From contig NZ_JMEX01000008.1 of NCBI RefSeq assembly GCF_000760735.1, positions 1,159,483 through 1,223,482 on the forward strand: 64,000 nucleotides of DNA, in the 5' to 3' direction. Shown piece after piece: positions 10,401-23,867 of this stretch (position 1 is its first letter; each line of letters begins with the position of its first letter). The DNA is from Rhodococcoides fascians A44A (GTDB taxonomy: Bacteria > Actinomycetota > Actinomycetes > Mycobacteriales > Mycobacteriaceae). Below the pieces are notes generated by a model, which was not told the DNA's origin, did no database searches, and saw only the letters and a program-made list of their open reading frames with translations. The position numbers and the translations under genes were made by a program.

Positions 10401-10784
10401 CTGAACGACCTCATCGGTAGCGAACAGCCCGTACTGCTCGACTGGGCCGTCGGACTGCAGTTCCCCTGCCAGCGCCCGTTCGACCACGAATACGGCGTCG
10501 CCGAAGTACCCGGATACCGCATCCTCCCGGACCGCCCATTGGCCGTCAGCTCCACCGACACCTGGCAGTCCGGCGACAACGGCGGACCACTCGGCTGGAG
10601 CGAACTCCTCGCCCGTCCCGTCACCGTCCCGACGTACCTCGACCGCGACTGGGCTCGTGACTGGGGCTCGCTCGAACGGTACGAGCAGTACTACCCCGGC
10701 GCTGTACCGGCAACACTCGACACCAACGAAGTCACCAGGTCCGGCTTCTGGACGCCAGGGAACTTGAGGGTGTTCGATCGGTAG
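7458..10784 (+). CDS. embB: EmbB-like arabinosyltransferase
   Basis: A 1108-residue Emb-family GT-C arabinosyltransferase that should build the branched arabinan of arabinogalactan outside the membrane. It has an N-terminal membrane helix (about residues 37-60), a periplasmic loop, the catalytic NTSDDGYLLTMAR loop (Asp290, Asp291), many membrane helices, and a C-terminal sugar-binding region with SWRNLRIPI, FPCQRPF and RDWGSLERY. The PFGWYYD motif and the stretch RRHRLVGTLPLL resemble mycobacterial EmbB, the ethambutol target. Met297 occupies the place of EmbB Met306, but the places of D354 and G406 are Ala345 and Pro397. It is paralogous to the upstream gene along its whole length. It has its own promoter and is followed by an unrelated ABC transporter. 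Confidence 0.9.
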   Translation: MPDAVNDSPAVPDAPQPKGSVSKGTGTDLRSTVRTTRLVAIVTGLLGAVLALLTPFLPVVQTTSTISWPESGSIQDIDAPLVSQAPISLTATIPCSAVAALPPQGGLLLATAPPQGEGAALNSLFVRVNEGSVDVLDRNVVVASAPREDVQGAACSSIEITSNIDYTSASFTGLVDDEGLERTGRLDGDLRPQVVGVFTDLDGAAPAGLNVTIDVDSRFSSSPTILKLLAMILAVVCTIIAVTALGRLDGIDGRGHRRFFPSHWWKFTGVDVTVVGVLVGWHFVGANTSDDGYLLTMARAADQSGYMANYFRWFGVPEAPFGWYYDVLAVFAKISTASPWMRLPALIAGVLCWMVISREVVPRLGRAVRKSNVALWTGGLVFLAFWLPYNNGLRPEPIVALGALLTWCSIERAIATGRLLPAATAFLIGAFTLASAPTGLMCVAALLAGARPMARIVVRRHRLVGTLPLLAPLAAAGFLVLVVVFADQTYATVMESTRVRTAIGPNEQWYQDFLRYYYLFVQTVDGSVARRFAFLVMLLCLFSTLFILLRRRRVPGISNGPAWRLIGVVFGTIFFMMFNPTKWTHHFGSYAGIAGSLAALTAVAISASALRSRRNRTIFLAGLMFVLALAFSGINGYWYVSSYGVPWFDKTVSLGGNESNTLFLVLFAAALALAGWQYLREGYAPPQPRAGSERGRRIKKFAAAPLTVIAGLMVLFEVLSLVKGAVSQYPAYSLARSNVQALTGNSCGLANDVLVESNPNAGILNPIPSAFDPQTGPLGGETPSGFTPNGIPTDLSADAVEVKPGQGNTDQQSVGPAFEEGQSSGTGGGIGALGVNGSTAALPFGLDPATTPVLGSYQPGIQEPASATSSWYSLPERSDSAPLIVVSAAGRILSYDDTGAMTYGQSLLVEYGTRQPNGTVDVKGTYLPRDIGPAPSWRNLRIPIADLPADADAVRIVANDPNLTGDQWFAFTPPRVPQLEKLNDLIGSEQPVLLDWAVGLQFPCQRPFDHEYGVAEVPGYRILPDRPLAVSSTDTWQSGDNGGPLGWSELLARPVTVPTYLDRDWARDWGSLERYEQYYPGAVPATLDTNEVTRSGFWTPGNLRVFDR

Positions 10785-10879
10785 AGCTCGTTGCCCTTCA
10801 CCGGGTCATACCGCGGTAGTACTCGTGATTGATCCTCTGGACGGATGATTCCATCCTCGATCCGCGGCAGGGTCGAGGC

Positions 10880-11773
10880 ATGGACATCGTCAGAACTCAC
10901 AGCCTCGTCAAGCGATACGACAACCACACCGTCGTCGACGACGTGAACCTCGCCATTCCCGAGGGCTGCGTCTACGGTTTCCTCGGTCCCAACGGATCGG
11001 GCAAGTCGACGACGATGAAACTGCTGCTGTCTCTGATCCGGCCGACTTCCGGTGAAGTGGAAGTGTTCGGTCGACCGATGAACTCTGACACCCGACGCGA
11101 ATTGCTCACCGAGATAGGTTCGTTGATCGAATCACCACCCGGCTACGGTCACCTCACGGGCGCAGAGAACATGAAGATCGTGCAACGATACCTGGGCTCG
11201 ACCGACGACCAGATCACTCGCGCCGTCGCCACCGTTCGACTGCAGGACCAACTGAACAAGAAGGTGAAGAACTACTCACTCGGAATGAAGCAGAGACTCG
11301 GAATCGCCATGGCACTGGCCCGCGAACCCCGACTTCTCGTGCTCGACGAGCCCACCAACGGACTGGATCCCGCGGGAATCGAGGAAATTCGAGCCCTGCT
11401 GAAGCATCTCGCCGAGCACGGAGTGACCGTCATGGTGTCGTCGCACCTCCTCGGCGAGATCGACAAGACGGCGAACGTACTTGGAATTCTCAGCGAGGGG
11501 CGACTGATCTTCCAAGGCAGCCGCGACCAACTTCTTGCCGCCTCCACTCCCGACGTCGTCATCGACATCCTCGGTTCAGACAACCCCAATTCCACTGCTG
11601 AACAACAGCTTCGGGATCGAGAGACGCTGCGTATCCCATCCGTCGACGACCTTCACACCGCCCACGTCGTCGGCGAACTCGTCGCATCCGGAGCCGGGGT
11701 CTACGGAGTCCGGCGAGACGAGCAGTCACTCGACGACGTCTTCATGAACCTCACGAGCGGCGGAAGACTGTGA
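10880..11773 (+). CDS. ABC transporter ATP-binding protein, lantibiotic-protection type
   Basis: A 297-residue ABC ATPase with Walker A GPNGSGKST (about residues 38-46), the signature YSLGMKQR, Walker B LLVLDEPTNGLD and a switch His in VMVSSHLL. The C-terminal ~80 residues resemble BcrA/MutF-type ATPases. It starts at ATG 10880 (MDIVRTHSLVKRYD), the usual beginning for this family; an upstream TTG at 10829 would add an atypical 17-residue leader. It overlaps the next gene by 4 nt (GTGA) and with two small permeases forms an exporter of the class that removes lantibiotics or bacitracin-like compounds from the membrane. The substrate cannot be read from the sequence. The 95 bp between embB and this gene hold no clear promoter. 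Confidence 0.85.
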   Translation: MDIVRTHSLVKRYDNHTVVDDVNLAIPEGCVYGFLGPNGSGKSTTMKLLLSLIRPTSGEVEVFGRPMNSDTRRELLTEIGSLIESPPGYGHLTGAENMKIVQRYLGSTDDQITRAVATVRLQDQLNKKVKNYSLGMKQRLGIAMALAREPRLLVLDEPTNGLDPAGIEEIRALLKHLAEHGVTVMVSSHLLGEIDKTANVLGILSEGRLIFQGSRDQLLAASTPDVVIDILGSDNPNSTAEQQLRDRETLRIPSVDDLHTAHVVGELVASGAGVYGVRRDEQSLDDVFMNLTSGGRL

Positions 11774-12486
11774 ACATACTGCGCAACGAGTTCGCCAAAC
11801 TGCGGCATCTGCACCTCGTGGCCCTTGCTGCGTCGATGACCGCCGGCATCGTCGCGCTGACCGTCGTCGGAACGATGACAGGGGATGCCGCACAGCACGC
11901 CTCGGTACTGTCCCTCGCCGGACTGTCCCTCGCGTTTCCCCTCGTCTCGCCGCTCATGATCGCCGTAGTCGCAAGCCGAACCATCGACATCGAACACCAC
12001 GGCAACGGATGGCTTCTCAGTCGCGCCACCGGAGTGGCCCTCGGTGAACTCCTACGTGCCAAGGTGGTATCCGCTGGACTCGTCGTCACCACAGCGACCG
12101 TCGCGGCCGTCTCCCTCGGGGCGCTACTCGGCGGAACGAAGCCGCTGTGGACATGGCTCGGTTACGCAGGCGCGATGGTCGTCGTCAATCTCGCGGTCCT
12201 GACGCTGCACCTGACGGTTTCGACACTCGCGGTCAACCAGCTGATCTCGCTGGGAATCGGCGTCCTGGGCACCGTCGTCGCGATCTGCGCATCCGGATTT
12301 CCCTCGTGGCTGGCACATCTCACACCGTGGGGGTACTACGCACTCGCGTCCGCCGCGGACTACCGAGGCGACCACGTCATGACACTGTCCCCGTCCTACA
12401 CCAGTGTGGCCGGGCTCGCCGTCGTCGGCGTCGCACTGTTTCTGTTCGTCACGGCTCGGCTCGATCGACAGGAGTTTCTGGCATGA
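11770..12486 (+). CDS. ABC-2 type permease (MutE/EpiE-like), first subunit
   Basis: A 238-residue protein with about six hydrophobic segments, starting with the NILRNEFAKLRHLH amphipathic stretch typical of lantibiotic-protection permeases. It overlaps the ATPase stop by GTGA and the next permease start by ATGA, so the three proteins are coupled. It should be one half of the membrane pore. No catalytic motifs are expected. The family call rests on size, the N-terminal motif and the operon. Confidence 0.8.
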   Translation: MNILRNEFAKLRHLHLVALAASMTAGIVALTVVGTMTGDAAQHASVLSLAGLSLAFPLVSPLMIAVVASRTIDIEHHGNGWLLSRATGVALGELLRAKVVSAGLVVTTATVAAVSLGALLGGTKPLWTWLGYAGAMVVVNLAVLTLHLTVSTLAVNQLISLGIGVLGTVVAICASGFPSWLAHLTPWGYYALASAADYRGDHVMTLSPSYTSVAGLAVVGVALFLFVTARLDRQEFLA

Positions 12487-13235
12487 ACACCGTTGCCGCC
12501 GAACTGATCAAACTCAAACGATCCCAGAGCCTGACCGTCGTGATCCTGCTGCCCATCCTGATAGTCGGAGTCGGAACATTCAATACAGTTCTGTCCGGAG
12601 AACAACTTCAGAACGGTTGGCACACACTCTGGTTGCGAACGGTGGTGTTCCACGGCCTCTTCCCGCTCGCACTGGGAGTCGCCCTCCTGGCATCGCTGAT
12701 CTGGAAACCCGAGCACGACAGAGGGAACTGGAATTTCCTGATGAGCGGCCGGGCCCCCTCGCTACGAATCGTCGTCGCCAAGACCTCGGTCGTGGCACTC
12801 CTCACCGCTGCCATGCAGGTGTCGATGGTCGCGACAGTCCTCGTCGTCGGCAAACTGGTGTTCGGACTGGACGGACCACTGCCCGCGCCGTTGTGGATCG
12901 CCGCCGGGTTGACCATCTTCGCGGCGGTTCCACTGGCCGCAGTGCAGTCCGCACTGTCGATGCTCGTCGGATCCTTCGCCGTACCGATTGCCCTTGCGCT
13001 GGTCGGCGCAGGCGTCTCGGCATTCCTGCTCACCGCCGACGTCGGTGCCGCCATCGTCGTACTGCCGCATGCCTTGGTCTCGCGTGCAACACAACTCGCC
13101 ACCGGCACCTTCGGAGACGGTGGCTCGCTCACCGCGGGATCCACCCTGTCCGTAGTCGGCGCGACCATATTTCTCTCTGCTGTGGCAATTGTCGGCTCGA
13201 GCAGAATCCTCGACCGTCGGGATGGTCGTTCCTGA
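12483..13235 (+). CDS. ABC-2 type permease (MutG/SpaG-like), second subunit
   Basis: A 250-residue permease with about six membrane helices, starting MNTVAAELIKLKRSQS, which mirrors the N-terminus of the preceding permease. The start at 12483 is set by the ATGA overlap with the previous gene. It is the partner permease of the exporter encoded from 10880. It converges on the DUF4265 gene with 25 bp between the stop codons. Confidence 0.8.
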   Translation: MNTVAAELIKLKRSQSLTVVILLPILIVGVGTFNTVLSGEQLQNGWHTLWLRTVVFHGLFPLALGVALLASLIWKPEHDRGNWNFLMSGRAPSLRIVVAKTSVVALLTAAMQVSMVATVLVVGKLVFGLDGPLPAPLWIAAGLTIFAAVPLAAVQSALSMLVGSFAVPIALALVGAGVSAFLLTADVGAAIVVLPHALVSRATQLATGTFGDGGSLTAGSTLSVVGATIFLSAVAIVGSSRILDRRDGRS

Positions 13236-13260
13236 TCACGTGACGGGCCCAGGCACGCGA

Positions 13261-13740
13261 TCAGGCGTCGCGAAATTCCTGGGTGAGCGCGCCACCTTCC
13301 CAGTCCCATCGGCCGTCGGCCGCGCCTGCCATCAGCAGTTGCTTGATGGCACCATGGTCGACCGACGACGGAAGATTCAAAGCGAGCAAGTTGAACTGTT
13401 CGGCGCCTTCGCCTTCGGCACCCAGTTCCCCGAACACGTCCATCACCGACTGAAGGGTCTCCCCGCCGTCCCGCAACGGGATGACTCTGACCGTGCAGTT
13501 GTCCGACGGTTCGACGGTGTCCTGGACGACGAGTTCGCCGTCCGCGTTCTCCTCGACACGGACGATGTCGCCTTCGGCAGCGCCCCGAACGAAGAACGGC
13601 GTGTTGTTGAGCTCGACGAGATCGTCACCACGGGGTATCGCCCACATACGCTCGGAACCCACAGGTGGCCAGTTGTCCTCGGTCCTGGGCAGCTCGAAGA
13701 CCACCTTCACCAATGCCGTCGTTTCACGCCCCGCAGTCAT
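13261..13740 (-). CDS. DUF4265 domain protein
   Basis: A 159-residue soluble protein with the DUF4265 pattern: PPVGSERMWAIPRGDD, then LNNTPFFVRGAAEGDIV. The function of the family is not known to me. A start at ATG 13740 gives MTAGRETTALVKV, leading straight into the first strand; a GTG 7 codons upstream is also possible. It lies 122 bp downstream of accD4 on the same strand and could be read from the mycolate operon, but no similar gene sits here in M. tuberculosis as I recall. Confidence 0.7.
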   Translation of the reverse strand: MTAGRETTALVKVVFELPRTEDNWPPVGSERMWAIPRGDDLVELNNTPFFVRGAAEGDIVRVEENADGELVVQDTVEPSDNCTVRVIPLRDGGETLQSVMDVFGELGAEGEGAEQFNLLALNLPSSVDHGAIKQLLMAGAADGRWDWEGGALTQEFRDA

Positions 13741-13862
13741 TCGGACAGCATGCCAGACCACCTCGAACTCTCCACCGACACATCAGGCACCGGAAACGTG
13801 GACCGAGGGAGCGACGGCGGTCCTTGCTCAGCATGCGGCAGGGGGCAGCCACCCAGCAACAG

Positions 13863-15407
13863 TCAGATCGGGAACAGGTGGTGCTTCCGTGGGTTCTTGA
13901 AGACTTCCTTGTCCTTCAGCAATTTCAGCGCCTTGCGGAGCTCGAGGCGGGTGCTCGAGGGCTCGATGACGGCGTCGATGTAGCCACGCTCCGCGGCGAC
14001 CCAGGGAGTGGCCACGTGCTCGTTGTAGAAGTTGATGAGCTGCTGACGCACGGCGGGAGCGTTCTCTCCCGCGGCGGCCATCTGCTTGCGGCCGATGATG
14101 TTGACGGCACCTTCGGCACCCATGACGGCGATACGCGCTGTGGGCCAAGCGAAGTTGATGTCGGCACCGAGCTGCTTGCAACCCATGACGGCGTAACCGC
14201 CGCCGTAGGCCTTGCGGACGACGACGGTGACCTTGGGTACCGATGCTTCGATGTAGGAGAACAGGAATCGGCCACCGCGTTTGATGACGCCGACCTTCTC
14301 CTGGTCGACGCCGGGGAGGAAGCCGGGTGTGTCGACGAGGAAGACCAGCGGAATGTTGTAGGCGTCGCAGATGCGCACGAAACGTGCTGCCTTGTCGGCA
14401 CTGTCGGCGTCGAGTGCACCGGAGAGGTACATCGGCTGGTTGGCGACGACACCGACGGACCGGCCGTCGACACGGGTCAGACCGGTGATGACGTTGGGTG
14501 CGATCTCCGACGACATCTCCAGGAATTCACCGTCGTCGAACAGCCGAAGGATGATGTCGTGCATGTCGTAACCGGCGTTGTCGGCGTCGGGCATGATCTT
14601 GTCGAGCGACAGGTCGGAGTCCGTCACCTCGGGTTCGAGACCCGGGTTGACGACGGGTGGGTCTTCCTGGCAGCTCGACGGCATGTAGCTGAGATAGTTG
14701 CGAACCCAGTCGAACGCGGCCTTCTCGTCGGGCGCGACGTGGTGCACGTTGCCGTACTGCGCCTGCTTGCGTGCACTTCCGAGGTCGTCGAGGCTGACGT
14801 CCTCGCCGGTCACGGACTTGATGATGTCCGGTCCGGTGACGAACATGTACGCCTCTTCGGTGGCGACCACGACGTCGGTGTTGATGGGCGCGTAGACGGC
14901 ACCGCCTGCGCACTTGCCGAGGATGACCGAGATCTGCGGGCACATTCCGGACAGCGGCTCGTGGCGACGCCCCAGTTCGGCGTACCAGGCCAGGGACGTC
15001 ACGGCGTCCTGCACGCGAGCGCCACCGGAGTCGTTGATGCCGATGACCGGGCATCCGACCCTGATGGCGAAGTCCATCACGCCGGCGACCTTGCGGCCGA
15101 ACATCTCGCCGACAGTTCCGCCGAACACCGTCTGGTCGTGCGAGAAGACGGCGACGGGGCGACCGTCGACTGTTCCGTGACCGGTGACGACACCGTCGCT
15201 GTAGAGAGCCGACGGGTCGTTGGGCGCTTTCACCAAGGCGCCGATCTCGACGAAGCTGCCGGGATCGAGCAGCATGTCGATGCGTTGCCGGGCACTGGGG
15301 ATGCCCTTCTTCGCGCGCTTGGCGATACCGATCTCACCTGCCGGTTCCTTGGCAAGTTCGAGGTTGGCCCGCAGGTCGGCCAACTTTTCGGCGGTAGTAC
15401 CAGTCAA
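13863..15407 (-). CDS. accD4: AccD4, long-chain acyl-CoA carboxylase beta subunit
   Basis: A 514-residue carboxyltransferase of the acyl-CoA/propionyl-CoA carboxylase beta family, as long as mycobacterial AccD4. It carboxylates the long fatty acyl chain that becomes the alpha branch of mycolic acids, giving Pks13 its extender unit. Visible elements are the [12 protein letters not shown] oxyanion-hole region, [10 protein letters not shown], and the second crotonase-like half with [12 protein letters not shown] and [12 protein letters not shown]. The start codon is TTG at 15407, 3 nt after the pks13 stop; GGAGA ends 7 nt before it. No ATG lies nearby in frame. Order fadD32-pks13-accD4 is conserved in mycolate producers. 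Confidence 0.95.
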   Translation of the reverse strand: MTGTTAEKLADLRANLELAKEPAGEIGIAKRAKKGIPSARQRIDMLLDPGSFVEIGALVKAPNDPSALYSDGVVTGHGTVDGRPVAVFSHDQTVFGGTVGEMFGRKVAGVMDFAIRVGCPVIGINDSGGARVQDAVTSLAWYAELGRRHEPLSGMCPQISVILGKCAGGAVYAPINTDVVVATEEAYMFVTGPDIIKSVTGEDVSLDDLGSARKQAQYGNVHHVAPDEKAAFDWVRNYLSYMPSSCQEDPPVVNPGLEPEVTDSDLSLDKIMPDADNAGYDMHDIILRLFDDGEFLEMSSEIAPNVITGLTRVDGRSVGVVANQPMYLSGALDADSADKAARFVRICDAYNIPLVFLVDTPGFLPGVDQEKVGVIKRGGRFLFSYIEASVPKVTVVVRKAYGGGYAVMGCKQLGADINFAWPTARIAVMGAEGAVNIIGRKQMAAAGENAPAVRQQLINFYNEHVATPWVAAERGYIDAVIEPSSTRLELRKALKLLKDKEVFKNPRKHHLFPI

Positions 15408-15410
15408 GAT

Positions 15411-20501
<5,091 letters not shown>

Positions 20502-20504
<3 letters not shown>

Positions 20505-20518
20505 CACTCACCAAGTTA
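20502..20518 (-). promoter_or_regulatory. Possible leaderless internal promoter of pks13
   Basis: On the minus strand TAACTT (20518 to 20513), 8 nt, then ATG 20504. The spacer GGTGAGTG could instead serve as a weak ribosome binding site for readthrough from fadD32, whose stop is 45 bp upstream. Confidence 0.4.
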
Positions 20519-20552
20519 CGTGTAGAAGGAAACGGGACCCGATCCGAAGACG

Positions 20553-22451
20553 TCAGTCCGGCAGTTCCGCGTCGGGGAAGGCCTGCTGCTGGTAGCCGCC
20601 GCGCAGGGTGCCCTCGATGTAGGCGGCCTTGCAGGCGCGGCGGGCGATCTTGCCGCTGGAGGTGCGGGGGATGGATCCGGCCGGGACGAGCAGTACGTCG
20701 CGGACGGTGACGCCGTGCCGTGCCGAGATGGCGGCGCGGACCTCGTCGGCGATGGGCTGCGGATCTGCCTTGCCCGCGCCCGGGGCGCGCTCGGCGACGA
20801 TGACGAGTTGCTCGGCGCCGTCCTCGGGATCCTTCGTCAGCGCGGAGCCGCTGAAGTCGAAGACGATGTCCGGGAGCTGGTTGAGCGGGACCGAGAAGGC
20901 GGCGACGAAACCGGGGCGCAGTGCCTTGCTGGATTCCTGCGCCGAGAATTCGAGGTCCTGCGGGTAGTGATTGCGGCCGTCGACGATGACGAGGTCCTTG
21001 ACGCGGCCGGTGATGTACAGCTCGCCGTCGTGGTAGACGCCGAAGTCTCCGGTGCGCATCCAGTTGGCGCCGTCCGGGGCACCGTCGGCGTGCGAGCCGG
21101 TCGCGATGCGGCTGACGAGCTTGTTGTGGAACGTCTCCGTGGTCTCGGTGTCGCGACCCCAGTAGCCCTGACCGATGTTCTCGCCGTGAAGCCAGATCTC
21201 GCCGACGTGGTCGTCGGCCTGTTCGGTCGCGGAGTCCGAGTCGACGATCGCTGCCCACTGACTACGAGCGACGGTGCCGGTCGAGACCTGCGGAATCGCG
21301 CCCGGGGCGTCGGCGTCGACGACGACGAAGTTGCCTGCGTTGAGCTCGGTGCGGTCGACGTAGACGACCTTGGCCTCGTCGGCATGCTTGCTGGTGGAGA
21401 CGAACAGCGTCGCCTCGGCCATGCCGTAGGACGGCTTGATGGCCGACTTCGGCAGGCCGTACGGGCCGAACGCGTCGTTGAACTTCTTCATCGACGTGGT
21501 GGTGACCGGCTCGCTGCCGTTGATGAGGCCGATGACGTTGGAGAGGTCGAGTTTCTCGCCGTTCTTCGGCAACCCGCGCTGCGCAGCGTGCTCGAACGCG
21601 AAGTTCGGGGCGGCGGCGAAGGTGCCTGCACCGTCGGAGACCGCGGCGAGTTCCTTGATCCAGCGCCACGGCCGCTGCACGAACGCGCGGGGGCTCATGA
21701 TGGTGATGTACTTGCCGCCCAGCGCGGGCAGGATGACCGTCAGCAGGCCCATGTCGTGGAACATCGGCAGCCACGTGACGCCGCGCGAGTCCTCGTTGAT
21801 CTCCATGCTGTCGACCATCTGCAGCGCATTGACGCCGACCGCGCGGTGCGTGATCTCCACGCCTGCGGGGACGCGGGTGGAGCCGGAGGTGTACTGCAGG
21901 TACGCGATGTCGTCGAGCTTGGCGGCGGGCTCGACCCAGGTCTCGCCGACGCTGTCCGGGATGGCGTCGACAGCGATGACGCGGGGGCGCTCCTTGGCGG
22001 GGAGTGCACGGAAGAAGGCGCGGACACCGGCCGCGGAGTTGGTGGCCGTCAGGATCGCGGTAGGGCTGCAGTCGCCGAGGACCGCGTGCAGACGGTCGGT
22101 GTGACCGGGCTCGTCGGGGTCGAACAGCGGCACGGCGATGGTGCCTGCGTAGATGGCGCCGAAGAATGCGACGACGTAGTCGAGGCCCTGCGGAGCAAGA
22201 ATTGCGACGCGATCACCGGGCTGGGTGACCTGCTGCAGCCGTGCTGCCACCGCGCGAAGACGCTTGCCGAACTCGACCCAGGTGAGCTCGTGTGCTTCAC
22301 CGTCACGTTCGCGGGAGTAATCCATGAACCGATAGGCAAGAGTGTCGGCGTTCTCGGCGACGTTCACCTCGACGTGGCGGACGAGCGTCTTGCCTTCGGC
22401 GATGGTGATGTGGCCGTTCTCATCGATGTAGTCATCGAATGTGTGGCTCAT
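20553..22451 (-). CDS. fadD32: FadD32, long-chain fatty acyl-AMP ligase for Pks13
   Basis: A 632-residue acyl-adenylate-forming enzyme. Motifs: the P-loop [19 protein letters not shown] (about residues 180-198), [11 protein letters not shown], and [21 protein letters not shown] before the C-terminal domain; the terminal Lys motif is [11 protein letters not shown]. FadD32 makes meromycoloyl-AMP and loads it onto the N-terminal ACP of Pks13. A strong GGAGGAGA lies about 12 nt upstream of the ATG. First gene of the condensation operon, with a promoter-like region about 120 nt upstream. Confidence 0.96.
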   Translation of the reverse strand: MSHTFDDYIDENGHITIAEGKTLVRHVEVNVAENADTLAYRFMDYSRERDGEAHELTWVEFGKRLRAVAARLQQVTQPGDRVAILAPQGLDYVVAFFGAIYAGTIAVPLFDPDEPGHTDRLHAVLGDCSPTAILTATNSAAGVRAFFRALPAKERPRVIAVDAIPDSVGETWVEPAAKLDDIAYLQYTSGSTRVPAGVEITHRAVGVNALQMVDSMEINEDSRGVTWLPMFHDMGLLTVILPALGGKYITIMSPRAFVQRPWRWIKELAAVSDGAGTFAAAPNFAFEHAAQRGLPKNGEKLDLSNVIGLINGSEPVTTTSMKKFNDAFGPYGLPKSAIKPSYGMAEATLFVSTSKHADEAKVVYVDRTELNAGNFVVVDADAPGAIPQVSTGTVARSQWAAIVDSDSATEQADDHVGEIWLHGENIGQGYWGRDTETTETFHNKLVSRIATGSHADGAPDGANWMRTGDFGVYHDGELYITGRVKDLVIVDGRNHYPQDLEFSAQESSKALRPGFVAAFSVPLNQLPDIVFDFSGSALTKDPEDGAEQLVIVAERAPGAGKADPQPIADEVRAAISARHGVTVRDVLLVPAGSIPRTSSGKIARRACKAAYIEGTLRGGYQQQAFPDAELPD

Positions 22452-22574
22452 GGTGTTCGTTTCTCCTCCGACGGTGTCCGCTGCGATTGCGCTTCCCGAA
22501 GCTGGCGCCCCGGAGCTCTTTCGGCCCGCGCCCCGACTTCCTTTTCACTCACGACTCGCACCCGAACTGCGTGA

Positions 22575-22606
22575 ATATTACTAGCTGGTAGCTTGCCTCA
22601 CGGCAA
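22575..22606 (-). promoter_or_regulatory. fadD32 promoter region with an overlapping 12-bp palindrome
   Basis: TTGCCG (22606-22601) as -35 and TAGTAA or TAATAT (22583-22575) as -10 lie before fadD32. The imperfect palindrome TACTAGCTGGTA (22579-22590, 10 of 12 positions symmetric) overlaps the -10 and could be an operator. No regulator gene is adjacent. The 220 bp between fadD32 and the next gene contain nothing else I can identify. Confidence 0.4.
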
Positions 22607-22671
22607 ATACTTGCTGTCTTCGTCATGCTCCTCCGAAACGGCGGCGCATGCCCGGAAGACACGTCCTTCGG

Positions 22672-23649
22672 TCACTCGCCTTTCAACAGGTCGATGACCG
22701 GAGCGAACGCTTCCATCTGAGTGGGGAAAACCCCGACATAGGACATCGTCGTTTTCGCGCGAACGTTACGGATTTGATCTGCGATCTCCTCGTATGTCCC
22801 GAATGCGAGGTACGGCGACGTCAGGATGTCCTCGACGCTCAGCTTCACGTCCACGTCGACGTTGGGCGGATATCCGTTGTCCAATGCGGCGAGCGCCATC
22901 TCCGCCATCTGCTCGCGATCGTCGGTGACGACGATGGTCGTGATGGCCCAGTTCAGTTCGATCTCGTCGAAGCGATCCCCGGCTGCTGCGCGAATGAGCT
23001 CGACGCGTTCGAGGGTTTGCTCGAGCGTCATACCGGAGAGCTTGAGCTTGCCTTCCTTCGTGCTGGCCGGAACCACCGAGATGATGTCCGCGTACTTGGC
23101 CGCGAGCGCGAGCATGCGAGGGCCGCCGCCACCGACACAGATGGGAGGACGAGGTCCCTGCCGCGGACGAGGGCTGCCCTTGAGTCCGGAGATCTGGAAG
23201 TGCTTGCCCTCGAAGTTGCACTCCTTGCCGCGCAGCAAGGTGTCGAGGATCTCGAGGCTCTCCTCCAGCTTCTCGATGCGGATACCGGGCTTGTCGTACT
23301 GGATGCCCGCCTTGTCGTACTCGTCGCGCATCCAGCCCGCGCCGAGACCGAGCTCGAGGCGACCGCCGGACAGCACGTCGATGGTGGCGGCGTCCTTGGC
23401 GAGAATCGCCGGATGCCGGAAGCCGTTGGCGAGGACAGCCGTACCGAGCCTGATCTTGTCGGTCGCGACGGCCAGGGCGCCCAGCGCAGCGATCGGCCCG
23501 ACCTGGTTGCCCAGGTGATCGGGGATCATGAAGCTGTCGTACCCGAGCTCCTCCGCCTGCTGAGCCAGCTTGACGAACTTACGCGCCCCGCCCTCCTCCG
23601 CGTTGCCTTCTCCGCCTGCCGCGAATCGGAACTTGCGCAGTGCCGTGAC
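22672..23649 (-). CDS. Luciferase-like (LLM class) oxidoreductase, probably F420-dependent
   Basis: About 325 residues with the TIM-barrel pattern of the bacterial luciferase-like family: AEELGYDSFMIPDHL near the start, LGTAVLANGFRHPAILAKDAATIDVLSGGRLELGLGAG in the middle and PPICVGGGGPRMLALAAKYAD later. It resembles the F420-dependent members common in actinobacteria; the physiological substrate is unknown. I favour GTG 23649 (VTALRKFRFAAGG) because family members begin near such an RFxFA strand and AGAAGGG stands just upstream; ATG 23715 would add 22 atypical residues. The gene sits between fadD32 and the Rv3802c homologue, where M. tuberculosis has nothing. The 218 bp on its upstream side hold no feature I can name. 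Confidence 0.8.
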   Translation of the reverse strand, partial: VTALRKFRFAAGGEGNAEEGGARKFVKLAQQAEELGYDSFMIPDHLGNQVGPIAALGALAVATDKIRLGTAVLANGFRHPAILAKDAATIDVLSGGRLELGLGAGWMRDEYDKAGIQYDKPGIRIEKLEESLEILDTLLRGKECNFEGKHFQISGLKGSPRPRQGPRPPICVGGGGPRMLALAAKYADIISVVPASTKEGKLKLSGMTLEQTLERVELIRAAAGDRFDEIELNWAITTIVVTDDREQMAEMALAALDNGYPPNVDVDVKLSVEDILTSPYLAFGTYEEIADQIRNVRAKTTMSYVGVFPTQMEAFAPVIDLLKGE

Positions 23650-23867
23650 GTGCCCTTCTGCGGGCAGATCGGGGGCCTGGGCAGAACACATGTATAGGTC
23701 TCCTCGTGCGGTCATCTTCGGTGCCCAGCGCCAATCGCCAGCTGGTCCAAGGCGCCACTCTATCTGCTCACGACATGGGAATACACTTCGCGGGGTACGC
23801 CGGGACCACCTTTGTGCGTATTCCTCAGGTGCCCCGAGGCGACCTTGTGAGAACTACACGGGGTGCA

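Noticed and set aside
10829-10879. An upstream TTG start for the ABC ATPase gene.
   Set aside because: It adds 17 residues outside the family pattern; ATG 10880 begins at the normal first strand.
23650-23715. An ATG start at 23715 for the luciferase-like oxidoreductase.
   Set aside because: The added residues are not family-like, and GTG 23649 has AGAAGGG just upstream; the choice remains provisional.
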